64,000 bases of DNA from Anaspis maculata (lineage: Eukaryota > Arthropoda > Insecta > Coleoptera > Scraptiidae). The notes beneath the pieces were generated by a model that had not been told where the DNA came from, did not search any database, and worked only from the letters and a program-made list of their open reading frames with translations. Location: the NCBI GenBank assembly GCA_949128115.1, contig OX421964.1, forward strand, positions 37,998,177 to 38,062,176, written 5' to 3'. Positions 12,453 through 23,357 of the stretch are shown in pieces (within the stretch, counting starts at the first letter, position 1; the number at the start of each line of letters is the position of its first letter). A program made the translations under genes and the position numbers.

Positions 12453-12492
12453 ACAAATAAATATCTTCCATGTCCGCTCTGCGCCTTCGTAG

Positions 12493-13840
12493 TTTTGAAT
12501 CCGCAAAATTAATATTTATAGTCGATCCGTTTAACTTGAAGCGTGATTTGAGCGATCTGGGCAATTTCAAGTCAACTGGGGTAATAACATTATCGCTCAA
12601 TCAATTAATTGAGGTACCGAAATAAAATTGGTGAGATCCTTCAGTACTTCCGCCGTGAGCATAGGTGCGGTTTTTTTTCAAATCATTCTCGAATGACAGT
12701 TTCAATTTTGTAGGATCTCATACCAAAGATCAAGATTCCCTGAGCTACTATACGAGTACACTAGCGGTGTTTCATCGGAACGCCTTTGACCAGCTTGTCA
12801 CAAGTTATATTTGTTTTAAAATTATATTACCAAGATATTGTTAGGTATAGCAACAATCCTTATAGTCAAAATAAATTTTACCTATACTTTTTTGTATTCA
12901 TACGTACCTACATAAAATTTCCCGTTCGTTTACATGCTGAACGTCCAAAGAAGGAACGTCATCGTCGGTCGGAGAGATAAAATGCAAATAGCATCGCTGG
13001 CTGCCTGCTGAAAAGTCTCTATTCAATCTCGTCATCTTCGACTGCAATGCATTTCAGGCGAAGGCATTGTTCCCTGTCCATTGTTCATAATCAAATGAAA
13101 ACCCATCTGTATCAACTGTGTTCCCGCACTGTGTGAGCGGCAGCCGACCAACTCTTTAGTGAACCTCTTTCGGTATTTTGCAAAATAAGGCCGCGTGCTG
13201 AACGTCTGTTTTAACGGACGGATTAGGATTTCGGCATCAGCCCAGAATGACGGGCGGTAAAGATGTTATAATAAAGGCTAAATTTGTGGTACTTCCGGAC
13301 TTATTAAATTATTTCACGTGGTCATTGTTAGGTGTTCCGTAGTTGTTTCCATATTACCTGTGGTACTTGGTTTCATAAAATTGTGTTGAAAAAACTAAAC
13401 TTCTCCATAAAAGTCGGAGGGTTTATTTGAATCCTGCTTTCTTCTGAGATAATCTGAACGAATTGCCAAATTCTAGATATCGGTTTTACTTACAATAAAT
13501 AATTATTGTCCTCAACTTCTACAGAGGTGTTAAGTGTTGTTCGAGTGGTTTCTTTGGTAGAAAGATCGCGAGTAAGGACAAAACGGAGAAAGATGATATA
13601 TGAAACGAACAGAAGTCACATTCCATCAGCACTTCGCCATAGTATTGTTAACCGCACCTTAGCCCTCAGCGAGGAAGCTGCGGGTCTAGTGCCAAATTAC
13701 TACAAATCGTCAGAAATAAAAATGGAAACGCCGAGGGACTTGATCAAAAATTTCGCCCCGTGCAAAGTACAGAGTGGGGGTAACGAAACCGATCACAGCG
13801 CTTTATGTGGACAAAAAAAGCAACATTGATGGCTCGGCAC
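12493..13840. other. Low-copy stretch without a recognisable gene
   Basis: I see no inverted repeat. A 107-codon frame at 13506-13829 (from MSSTSTEVL) follows an acceptor-like tcttctacag, but I recognise nothing in it. A Sox-like CCATTGTT lies at 13078. It may be single-copy DNA. Confidence 0.35.
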
Positions 13841-13849
13841 TGCGTGATT

Positions 13850-14070
13850 GGGCTGTCAATTTTCTGATGTTTGATGTCATTCATGTCAATTTGACAGTGG
13901 AAATAATTGAAATAATTGACAACCAACTGTCACAAGAGATGCCACGTGCTTGACTGACAGTTTGTCAATGACAAAGTCTATGTTGACAAAGCACTTAACC
14001 ACAAAATAATGACAGTTCAGGCCAGCGATCTGTCATTCATGACAGTTCAGCCATCTGTAATTTATGACAT
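13850..14070. promoter_or_regulatory. Cluster of TGACAG/CTGTCA and TGTCA motifs
   Basis: Within about 200 bp there are at least six TGACAG or CTGTCA hexamers (near 13853, 13895, 13930, 13958, 14009, 14030 and 14041) and further TGTCA cores. TGACAG is the core bound by TALE homeodomain proteins such as Meis/Homothorax and TGIF. The alternative is a decayed simple repeat. Function is inference only. Confidence 0.25.
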
Positions 14071-14139
14071 GAGTGACGTTTTGCGCCTACAAAGTTGCGG
14101 ACGCCAGGTGACGCTGGCGTCGTGTACGGTGCGAATACA

Positions 14140-14240
14140 CATCTACAGAAAATTTTCTCCCTCGATGCTGTGCAGGATAACGTTGACTGCATTCAATAGA
14201 ATTGAGAAGTCAAGAATATCAAAATGGACATTCAGAGGGT
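14140..14240 (-). repeat. Family A fragment
   Basis: The block agaaaattttctccctcgat followed by ctgtgcaggataacgttgac and attgagaagtcaagaa is the reverse of 2160-2225. It is an isolated, truncated piece. Confidence 0.6.
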
Positions 14241-14657
14241 CCTTGCATGAAATTTTTTTCTCACTCCAATAGAATGCCCTTGAGTCACTTAATAATATGT
14301 TTTATCTTAATTGTGATATACCTTTGTATTTTTGTTAAAATTTTCAATTAAAGTTTGAAAAAATTGAGTGTAGGCAACATCCTTACATTTTTCACAAATG
14401 CATAAGTTTACGCCCTCCTCTACACCGATTTAAAGAAGTTTAGAAGCTTAAATTTACTTCACAATTCTCAACGTGTAAAATGTGTGAAAATGCCATTTTA
14501 CCTCATTATGAAAATATTATAATAGAACAGGGTTTGACTATTTGTTCTGAAGATCCTTCAAATTCATTGTTACGACTTGAAATTAAGTGAAACGCACACC
14601 TCTTCAACCTAAAATTTGAAAGCCGTAATCGCTGTGTTGTGTTTTGTGTAAAATGGG

Positions 14658-15102
14658 ATGACGATGGAGAAAGGTTTTGTTCAGGCGGAATCTGACCATT
14701 TGCCGATGGTTAACTTCGTGATGGAGGAAGAGTTCTTCGCGAAGAACGAAAAATTTAAAGCAGCAGAAGAAGAGTCAAAGCTCACAGCGAAGCTCACAGG
14801 TAGATGTTCGATTTCTTTGATATCATTAGCCGCTTTTCAGATGAGCAGAATGAGATACCCCTAACAAGATTTGATCGGGTGACCTCAACGGAGTCATGAT
14901 TAGTAGTTGTGAAATCATTTGCATGGAAGACGCCTAAGTGAAAACGATTTAGATCTATTCTGTAATTTTTTGTATTTCTAGAGCTGGTAGAGACAACTAT
15001 GCGAACTCCGCCGTTGGATACCTACAGCTTGATTTTGATGATCCTCACAAAGGCAAAAGTCGAGGCAAAAGTGGTATAAGGCGACAGATATTGGCGTTTT
15101 AG
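14658..15102 (+). pseudogene. Spliced fragment resembling a multicopy arthropod SWIM/YqaJ-type protein
   Basis: Exon 1 runs 14658-14799, including VMEEEFFAKNEKFKAAEEE. A GT at 14800 and a TTTCTAGAG acceptor ending at 14983 would join it in frame to an exon encoding AGRDNYANSAVGYLQLDF. The splice gives about 86 residues before a TAG at 15100. The string GRDNYxxxAVGYLQL is reminiscent of the N-terminal part of repetitive insect proteins that carry a SWIM zinc finger and a YqaJ-like nuclease. That assignment is from memory and weak. After it the frame drifts and stops, so the copy looks truncated. Confidence 0.3.
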
Positions 15103-15600
15103 CACTTCGTGCTAACGTTGTCTTCGTGGTGAATCTTGGGGCATTTGAATTAAACCCTTATCAGGTGTGGAAGTTGAATCGTTTGGCCACCAACTCATCA
15201 AGCAACACTCATTGAGGTCAACAACTCTGGAAGGCATGTTGAAAATATAGCTGCGCGAAGGAGCTCAAAAGTGACAATCACTTTCAGCTGACAGTGACAA
15301 AAAAAGTGCCAAGCATAGAAGTGCCAAGTCTGATGCCAAGGACGTCTGTCTGATGCAGAAACAACACAGCTGCGCTGTCGTTCTAAATGTCCCCAGAATA
15401 TCCCCAGCATGTCTGACGTCATGGCTGTTTTTGGGCGCGAAAATAAATTCAAATTATTGGAAACTTTACTATTTTAATAAAAAGCTTCAAAAAAATTTTT
15501 CAGCTTTTTCCTTGAACTGTATGACTATGTACAACATAGCGCATGTTCCTACATAGAAATTTCTGATTTTGAAAATTTGTGCAAGGACCCTATTGAGAAA
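15103..15600. other. No recognisable feature
   Basis: Overlapping frames at 15198-15556 on both strands show no motif. A TGACAGTGACA sequence lies near 15288. Confidence 0.3.
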
Positions 15601-15841
15601 TATTTTTTTTGAATAAAAATTTAAATTCTCTTCAATATGATACAGCACAAAGTAAGTAGTATCATCTAGGATTTCTAAGTTGAGGTGGGTGGGGGTGAGG
15701 TAGTTGCAGATAGAAATTTACCAATTATATGCCTTAGATGTCCCCCTCGAAACAAAAATCGACGGGTCTTGGAAAATGTTCTTAATTTCATCTGGCGAAA
15801 ATTTATTACGGGTGGCTTGTTTGCCATTGAAACACCCTGTA
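15600..15841 (-). repeat. Family A repeat end with CACCCTGTA terminus
   Basis: It carries the family A order in reverse (ggtgggggtgaggtag, gatagaaatttacc, ttagatgtccccctcg, aaaatcgacgggtc) and ends CACCCTGTA at 15833-15841. The overlapping frames at 15675-16031 are shadows in this repeat. Confidence 0.6.
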
Positions 15842-15989
15842 TACCCCAAGGTAGGCTCGAGAGCAGGTATAGGTAGGTACTTTCCGACCAGGGGCCCCAG
15901 GGCCGTGTTGTCCGTGGAAAAAATGAGTTATTTCTGTAATTATTTATTTGAATAAGTGAATCTAAATGAACGGCAAAACCATCTTCTAC

Positions 15990-17170
15990 ACAATGTAAGA
16001 TAAGGCTCAAGAAGAGAAAGCATTGAAGCATTCAAAAACATTTTCACATTGGGGGCAACAACAACGACGATGTGCGAAACTGAATGATTTGCACTGACAC
16101 TGAATCCTGAATCTCGATGCCCATCCTCTGTTGCCGGAGTTAAATATATCCGAATAATCTTGGAAGTGCCCGGTATTTCCGAACTAAAGTTTTGCACATT
16201 TTCTTTTTCCCCGCATGTCCGCAGTTCGTCGAGCAGGAGCAGCTTTTAAAGACCCATCGGTAACGATGACATTCAGGAGCAGCAGGCACAGAGCGATCGC
16301 AGCAAATCCATGCAACGCGCGCGGATTTTCCATCCTCTATGTACACACGATAAAAATGTCACCGCATTTCCCATTGTTATGTCCTGAATGCCGCATCGAG
16401 CCATACATAAAGAGACTGCGATAATGGGAAGGACGGAGTTAGGGCCACGGCCTGCAGCCAGACAAGGACCGAATCCTTTCATCACCAAGGAGATATGATG
16501 GCATTGTTTAGCTAAACAATAGACAACTTTTGTTGTCAATGGTGACATGCAAAGAAGTCATTTTAGTCTCCTTTCAGCGGCGCTGGACAATGTTTGACAC
16601 AAGTTTCAATCAGAACTTTTTGCAGCAGCAGCAGTAGCAGGAGGAGCAGGGACCACTGCTGCCGGCAGGCTGACAGCGCTGCGTTGCTGGAAGCACCGAG
16701 GTCCTTTCTCCTCCTCTTTCTTAGTCGCCCAGATCGGGATGTAGCGTTCCGAAGGGATTATGTATTTGTGTTTTATTCTCGAGCTGTTGGAAAAATTCAC
16801 ACAATACAGATGTTTCAAATAAATAGAGAATTCATTCATTGACAAAAACTCCCTCGTTTCGTATTACATCAGACGGAAGGCTTAACGTTTTAATAGTCGT
16901 TAATGTAATCCGAGAGGGGTGTGGATGTTGGTGTGGCGAAAAAAGGATCGCGTGCCGGGCACGTGGTTTGTTCTAAGCATGATTTATGGATTCCATAACA
17001 GCTTTTAAAAGTCAGAGTGTTATCTCACTACTGTTTCACTGTTAGTTGATTCATTATCATCATCATCATCAAGTCATCAGTCAGCAGAATAGCTGGACGC
17101 GTAGCTAGCCCCATCCAGCCTACGGCGCATGCTACAAATACCACGATTTATAGTAGAGAAACGGGTATCA
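15990..17170. other. GC-richer low-copy island, possible regulatory DNA
   Basis: No inverted repeat and no recognisable protein is visible. The many overlapping frames on both strands (16140-16845) reflect GC-rich, stop-poor sequence. It contains CCATTGTT at 16371, a GCAGCAGCAGCAG tract near 16623 and an ATC microsatellite near 17056. Confidence 0.35.
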
Positions 17171-17181
17171 TTGCTTGTTGG

Positions 17182-17835
17182 CAGTGTTGCCAACCGTACG
17201 GTAATTACCGTACTTGTACGGTAATTTCAGCAAGTGTACGGTGTACGGTCCAGATCCATTACCGTACTACCGTACATGAAAAGTACGGTAATCTAAACAT
17301 GGTTCCATTGTATGGTACCTACCTGAATAAAAACGTTACGTGAAAATCCTAAATTTCAACGATGTAGATATTTACAAAATGATTTATGCTTATTTCTCAA
17401 ATTCATGGCGCTCTCTGCTGGCCTCTAGCGGACTGCTAGCGCGACGCCTCACTGAAGTGCCCTACAATACCGACTTGCTGAACGTTTTTGGTGATTTGCT
17501 CGATTCCTACTTACAGTTCTACACCAATTTTTTGTTAAAATGTATAGTTTTCTTCGGTACTTACAGGCCCATTAATTCAAAATATACTATATGTACTGTG
17601 CTGTTTTTTCATTTGAAACAAATTCTTTCTATTTATAAGTGGGTAGGTATAACACCCCCCTATTTTTTATCAAATATTTGATACCACTAAAATGGTAATT
17701 TGAAAAAAAAGTGAATTTTGTCTGCGACCACCATCTTCTCCTAACAAAAACACTATGTACGATCCTCCGAGCTTTGGTACGGTAATTTGAGTTTCGCGGT
17801 ACGGAATAATCATATCTGAAAAGTTGGCAACCCTG
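17182..17835. mobile_element. hAT-type non-autonomous transposon, 654 bp, 8 bp target duplication
   Basis: The terminal inverted repeats are CAGTGTTGCCAAC at the left and GTTGGCAACCCTG at the right (one mismatch). They are flanked by an exact 8 bp duplication, CTTGTTGG, at 17174-17181 and 17836-17843. Terminal CAG...CTG and an 8 bp duplication are signatures of the hAT superfamily. Subterminal regions are rich in tacggtaa words on both sides, which may be transposase binding sites. The frames at 17340-17681 and 17629-17979 show no transposase motif. Confidence 0.85.
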
Positions 17836-17992
17836 CTTGTTGGTTATACAGTCAAAAGCACGTGAATTTGGACATTCATATATGTCTGGATTCCTTGCAG
17901 TTATGACCTGATAGAATGAAAAAGGCTTGGTTGCTGGCTTTATGACGATGCCTAGGGTTGCCAGATTTTTTTGGATCATATATATGAGACAT

Positions 17993-18783
17993 TAGAAATT
18001 AGAAAAAAGTTGCGAATTTTCATGACGATCAATGATCCAAGAAGATATTTGACTTGTCAGTTTTAGTTTTCGAGATATCGAGAAAAAACAGAAATTTGTA
18101 ATTTTTGTTTTTATTTTTTATTTGAAAAACGGTTGAAGGCAGCCTTTTCTAGTCAAGACATTGTAAAGGCACTTTCTAAGGGGAGTTCAATGTTGCCAAA
18201 ATCTTCATTCTCGCTTTCAAAACAACCGAGATATGACATTCAACTTTTTTTTCTCTTATGGGCGCCATATTGGATTTTGACATTTTTGAATACAATTTTA
18301 TTTTCTGGTTACAACGATGTGTCACATGCCACTGTTGGATTCATGCTTTAGAGCAAAAAAAAATTTAAATTTTTCAAAGAGTGCTTTGGAAACAAAATCA
18401 GCATCGACAATAAAAAAAAACGACGTAAATGTCAAACATTTATTCAACAATGACATGTGGCACATCGTTCTAACCAGTTAAGAATACCGTATTAAAAAAT
18501 ATCAAAATCCAATATGGCGCCCATTAGAGAAAAAAGTTGAATGTCGTATCTCGGTTGTTTTGAAAGCTAAAATAAAGATTTTGGCAGATTTGGATTCCCC
18601 TTGAAAAAGAGCCCTGACAATGTCTAGATTAGAAAAGGCCACCTTCAACCGTTTTTTGAATAAAAAATAAAAACAAAAATCAAAATCCTGTTTTTTCACG
18701 ATATCTCAAAAACGAAAATCGATACGTCAAATTTCTTTTTGGATCATTGATCGTCATGAAAATGCGCAACTTTTTCCTAATTT
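17993..18783. repeat. Foldback nested in the 3.2 kb element
   Basis: The arms are inverted copies. The ends attagaaattagaaaaaagt and actttttcctaattt, the aaaatccaatatggcgccc block near 18508 against gggcgccatattggatttt near 18260, and the aaaacggttgaaggc block near 18127 against its inverse near 18645 all pair. The loop is near 18390. Confidence 0.75.
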
Positions 18784-18993
18784 AACCGACTTTGTATCTC
18801 TCAAGATAAGCGAGATACCCATGCTTAGCCTCGAAAAACGGACACCTGTATATGAGATTAGCAAAAAATATATGAGGTCCAATTTTTTATTATGATTATC
18901 CAGATTCACATCACAATAAACATTCCGTAAAAAAGACAAATAAAAAATAAACAATTTGAAAATCTGATGAAATTTAATAAAGTCCTAATTTTA

Positions 18994-19160
18994 CCTGGGG
19001 TCCTCGCAGGTTCACCTATATTGGCGCCATCGCCAACCCCAACCAGTCCGATGGATAAAGCGCTCCCGGTTAAACAGCCAATTAAACCAGTGAGCTTGTA
19101 TACTTGAAGACCTGCGCACGAGCTGCGAGCAAAAGGGAACCGCCTATATGAGAAGATCTA
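18994..19160 (+). repeat. 165 bp dispersed repeat, copy 1
   Basis: It runs from an acctggggtcctcgcaggttc region to accgcctatatgagaag. The inverted copy lies at 56105-56275. Shared blocks include gttaaacagccaattaaacc and gacctgcgcacgagctgcgag. Class unknown, probably a small MITE or SINE fragment. No Pol III box is clear. Confidence 0.6.
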
Positions 19161-19945
19161 TTCTATACTAACTACCTACCTTTATTAATAACAGTTAACA
19201 GTTCGCTCATCTTTGAAAAAGTAGGTAGGTAATCTAAAGGAATTTAACGATGAAATACTCTTTTATCATGTTAAGAAAAATAACTTCATTCAGGGCAATA
19301 ATTCCGACCCTTCCATGTAATTTTTAGAAAATAATAAGCACAAAACTAAGTACAGACATATTCAAAAATATTTTGCAGCTGCAGCTGCCGATTTTCAGTA
19401 GCTTTTTTGCTGATGCCTTCTCCTGGACATCCGTTCATTAGTGTCTCATGATGAAAAAAATCCTCTCAACTTGAGAAAGAATGAAACATTCCAGTTCAGA
19501 ATTGTAATGCTTGAATGCAGCGCAAAAATAAAAAAATATAATAAAAATTAACAAAATTATGTCTGAAACAGCTAATAGCTGAAAATATATGAGATTTGCT
19601 CATATATTTGATGTGTGGTATAAGGTATGAGATCTTGTTGAAATATATGAGTCTCATACACGGATTTCTGAATATAGAGCTGGATATATAGCTAATCACA
19701 ATATACCCCCACCACAATTTTTGTCAAACGCGTGTTGGCCGCCATACTGTGCTAATTTTTAGTTACTTTAATGCTTGTGGGTTGGCAAAGCTGCGAATAA
19801 TTGTCATCCCTGAGTGTCACTTTGATTGCCAAATGTCACCCAAATGTCAATCTATTGTCATTTTTTGACGTTTTTCTTGTTTATCCGTTTCTTTGTGCGA
19901 AGTTTTCTCGACGTTTTTCAGTGATTTGTTGAAGAAAAAGACTTG

Positions 19946-20272
19946 ATGTCGTCCTGTTTTGTGCCTAGTTGCAAAAATAGCGACAAACAAAACAAAACCG
20001 GCATAACCTATCATGTGTAAGTTCGATGTTTTTATCCGATTTTTCATTTATTACAAAAGAATTATTTCAGGTTTCCGAAACGATCAAAGTGGAGTGGCTC
20101 CAGGCCATCAGTAGGGATCAACAAACATTTATTCAGCAGCGTAACAATGAGAGCGTGTTTGTTCAGATCATTTCTTGATGAAGCCTTCGAGCGAATTGGA
20201 TTGCTCAAGAAACTGAAACCCAATGTAATTCCTTCACTTGATTTGCCTACCCTGAGACCACGGTATACCTGA
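19946..20272 (+). pseudogene. THAP zinc-finger domain gene, two exons, frameshifted
   Basis: Exon 1 (19946-20016) encodes MSSCFVPSCKNSDKQNKTG. A GTAAGT donor (20017) and an ATTATTTCAG acceptor (20070) bound a 54 bp intron, and exon 2 continues HVFPKRSK in frame. This matches the start of a THAP domain: C-x4-C, then the FP motif. Downstream, THAP-like residues appear in different frames: WLQAISRDQ (20095), CSDHF (20160) and FLDEAFERIG (20171). Together they give the C2CH pattern and conserved Trp. The shifts cancel, so the conceptual product stays open for 90 codons to a TGA at 20270. THAP domains bind DNA and occur in P-type transposases and host regulators. Confidence 0.65.
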
Positions 20273-20414
20273 GACCCATTCCAGTAGCTTCAGAAAGCAG
20301 TCAAGCTATCCAGGAAGCTCCAACAACCACAAGCCAAGTTATGCCGGAATCATGACCAGATCAAGCTATGCCGAAAGCATCAACCAAGCTATGTCGGAAT
20401 TATTATTAGGCACA

Positions 20415-20420
20415 AATAAA
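20415..20420 (+). terminator. Polyadenylation signal candidate
   Basis: AATAAA lies about 145 bp after the THAP reading frame stop and before a T-rich tract, consistent with a transcribed unit ending here. Confidence 0.4.
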
Positions 20421-21179
20421 CAATTATGTTATACTTCAATAATTGTTTTCATTTTATTTTTGTGATATAAATCAGGTTCGTGTTTGTGTTGTTTTGTAGC
20501 GTTTTAAAATCACTAGAACCGATCCAGTTCGGCTCTAAAATCAGGGGATCCGATAGGTTCTCGAAAATCCTTGCCCAATCAGTGATAGCGATTTTCGAGC
20601 TGAACTGGCTCCGTTCTGGCCAGTCGAAGACGCCATTAGTTTTTTGCTTGAGTTTCTACGTTTTGTCTTCGAAACAATTCATCAAATACCTTACGTTTCC
20701 AACATGTATGTGGTTAACTATTCTGAAATAAAATGAGTTGCAATTTGTAATGAACAACATCAATGAAATCATAACCACTAACCAATAATTAAAAAATGAA
20801 TAATAGGAAGATTCAAGAACCAAGAATCATTCTACGAAACAAAAGTACAAGCATCTTAGCTTTCTCCCTGTAGGACTCGTCCAGTTTCAGGTAATTATTA
20901 TTTCACAATTAATATTTGAAACAAATGTAAACACCAATGCACAAAAGACGGCGGTTTATATTTTGAATCCGATTTGTTGCCCGTCAGCCAATAACATTTT
21001 AGCACAGTATGGCGGCCAGCTGGGTTCGGACAACACGCATGTGTTGTATTAGCTATCCAGCTCTATATTCAGAAATCCGTGGTCTCATACCAAATATATG
21101 AGATCTGGCAACCCTAACGATGCCACTTTTCTGCAATGACATAAATGAGAAATGTGGATGTCCGACATTCCGTACTCTT

Positions 21180-23357
21180 CCTAAGTGTATTAGTGGGGGG
21201 GTTAGCGGAATGGTCTGTGCATTTTGTGATCAAAGCATGAAATTTAGCATACTTGTTCAGAAGACCCTCCTTCGCAATTCCAGATGTGGCGCCACGCAAA
21301 ATTTTGCGCCAGAGGCACTGTTTTGCGGTTAGTATACCTGCTAGGGGTAAATTCTGCAAAAATTGTTCCTGGCCGGTCTCTGGTACCGCAGTCGGTATTT
21401 TTCAGTTCTGTTTAGTAAAAACTACCTGTAGAAATGAGTAAGAAGAACATTTTCACAAGCAAAGTTCTAAATGCTGCCTTTATACGTTGTTTTAATACAT
21501 TTTAAGGCCAACTTTGTTTTAGTACAGGAAACATGGTAAAAAAATTGCCTAAACCTCGGCAAAGATATGAACGTCCTGAAAATTTTATGGAATTATGTGC
21601 CCTACTACATATCTAAAATTGCCAAAAATCGCACCCCGAGGCTTTGAGTTATTGGAGGGGGGATAAAAAATTGCAACTCAAAATGAAAGGTATGGAACCC
21701 GTCAATCCAATGGATACAAATACGTCGTAGTTCGACGCATCACAACCAGTTGATACAATTTTGGCACAAAAAGTGTCGATCATTGTTGAAGGGGGGTCGT
21801 GGGGTAGGGCGAAACTCGGCTGGGTGGCTCCTTTTCTTCCTGGGCCTTGAAGAATCGATCACGACAAGATTGGTATCTTTTCCGACTAAATTCAATGTCC
21901 TGGACTTGAATCCGATGTGTAAATTTGGATAAAAACAAGTTCGAACAAGTTAATTTGAGAAAACCTGTTTTTTCTTTGACAGTTTTCACAAAACTTTTTT
22001 TTACTGTAAGAGGTATTCATCTTCGAAAATATCTCAGAGGCCATTAGACTAAACTGTATTCTTCGCGAAAATCATCCAGTCGATCTGTCACTTTGTTTTT
22101 CGAGGTAGGAAAAACCGATTTGAACATTAGTCGGCACTGCCCGGCGTCTACTAATGACCAGAACACTACAGGATGCATCTTCAAGTAATAACTTGGTACC
22201 CTGCATTGCGATTTATGACGATTTTGTTTATGTTATAGGAAATTCAGTTCTGCACAGATCCTCAAACTTTCAAAGATGAGTTATAATTTTTCAGATAGTT
22301 TGGGCTATTTTCATTCAAAGATGCATGGTGTAGTCTTCTGGTCAGTAGTAGACGACGGGCTGTGCCGACTAAAGTTCAAATCGATTTTTTCTATCTCGAA
22401 AAACAAAATTACAGATAAAATGAATGATTTTCGTGAAGAATACAGTTCAATCTAATGGCCTCTGAAATATTTTCAAAGATGAATGCCTCTAACAGTAAAA
22501 AAAAGTTTTGTGAAAATTGTCAAAGAAAAAACAGGTTTTCTCAAGTTAACTTGTTTGAACTTGTTTTTGTCCAAATTAATACATCGGATTCAAGTTCAGG
22601 ACATTGAATTTAGTCGGAAAAGATACCAATCTTGTCGTGATCGATTCTTCATGGCCCAGGAAGAAAAAGAGCCACCCAGCCGAGTTTCGCCCTCCCCCGC
22701 GACCCCCCTTCAACAATGATCGACCCTTTTTGTGCCAAAACTGTATCAACGGGATGTGATGCGTCGAACTATGACGTATTTGCATCCATTGGATTGACGG
22801 GTTCCATCGGGTTCTATACCTTCAACTTTGAGTTGCAATTTTTTACCCCCCCTCCAATAACTAGAAGCCTCGGGGTGCGATTTGTGGCAATTTTAGATAT
22901 GTAGTAGGACACTTAATTCTGAACAGAATATCAAATTTTCAGGATGTTCATATCTTTACCGAGGTTTTGGCGATTTTTTTACCATGTTTCCTATACTAAA
23001 ACAAAGTTGGCCTTAAAGTGTATTAAAACAACGTATAAAGGCACCATTTGGAACTTTGCTTGTGAAAACACACTCCTCACTCATTTCTACATGTAGTTTT
23101 AGCTAAACAGAACAAAAAATAGCGACTACGGTACCAGAGACCGGTCAGGAACCATTTTTGCAGAATTCACCCCTAGCAGGTATATAAACCGTAATACAGT
23201 GCCTCTGCCTCTGGTGCGAAATCTTGCGTGGCACCACATCTGGAATTGCAAAGGAGGGTCTTCTGAACACGTATGCCAAATTTCATGCTTTGATCACAAA
23301 ATGCACAGATCATTCCATTTTTGGCCGTTAACCCCGCCACTATATCTACATGCACAC
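21180..23357. repeat. Foldback with family B core, copy 1
   Basis: The arms pair from gtgtattagtggggggg (21186) against its inverted form near 23335, through the tctgtgcattttgtgatcaa block (21212 against 23300), to a centre near 22270. The core from tagtacaggaaacatgg (about 21520) to tttcctatact (about 22990) is shared with 38868-40518. It includes attggagggggg, caatcca(a/t)tgga and aagggggtcgtgggg blocks. Frames at 21780-21989 and 22483-22719 lie in the arms and encode near-identical peptides by symmetry. They are not genes. Confidence 0.8.

Larger units (their letters stand above)
10771..12492. repeat. Palindrome with mirrored 40 bp tandem repeats
   Basis: The ends are tacgaaggcgcagagcgg (10772) and its inverted copy at 12474. 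Each arm then holds a tandem array of a 40 bp unit built from caattgccactttattctgg plus caattgcgacttttttctgt. There are about 7 copies at 10816-11102 and about 11 in inverted orientation at 12001-12452. The centre (11110-11990) is a second inverted pair with gtccgtctgtctgtccgtcc tracts and CCATCTTGGTAGCCATATTG blocks. Because 40 is not a multiple of 3, the repeat stays open in all three frames and gives long false reading frames on both strands. Confidence 0.85.
17953..21116. mobile_element. 3.16 kb DNA transposon with 8 bp target duplication and THAP gene remnant
   Basis: The left end TAGGGTTGCCAGAT and right end ATCTGGCAACCCTA are perfect inverted repeats, flanked by exact ACGATGCC copies (17945-17952 and 21117-21124). 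The element contains a foldback (17993-18783), a 165 bp dispersed repeat (18994-19160) and an inner foldback (about 19636-21090) whose loop carries a two-exon THAP-domain gene remnant. 8 bp duplications occur in both hAT and P superfamilies, and P-type transposases begin with a THAP domain. I therefore consider a decayed P-like or a THAP-bearing hAT element, without settling which. No catalytic domain is visible. Confidence 0.8.
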
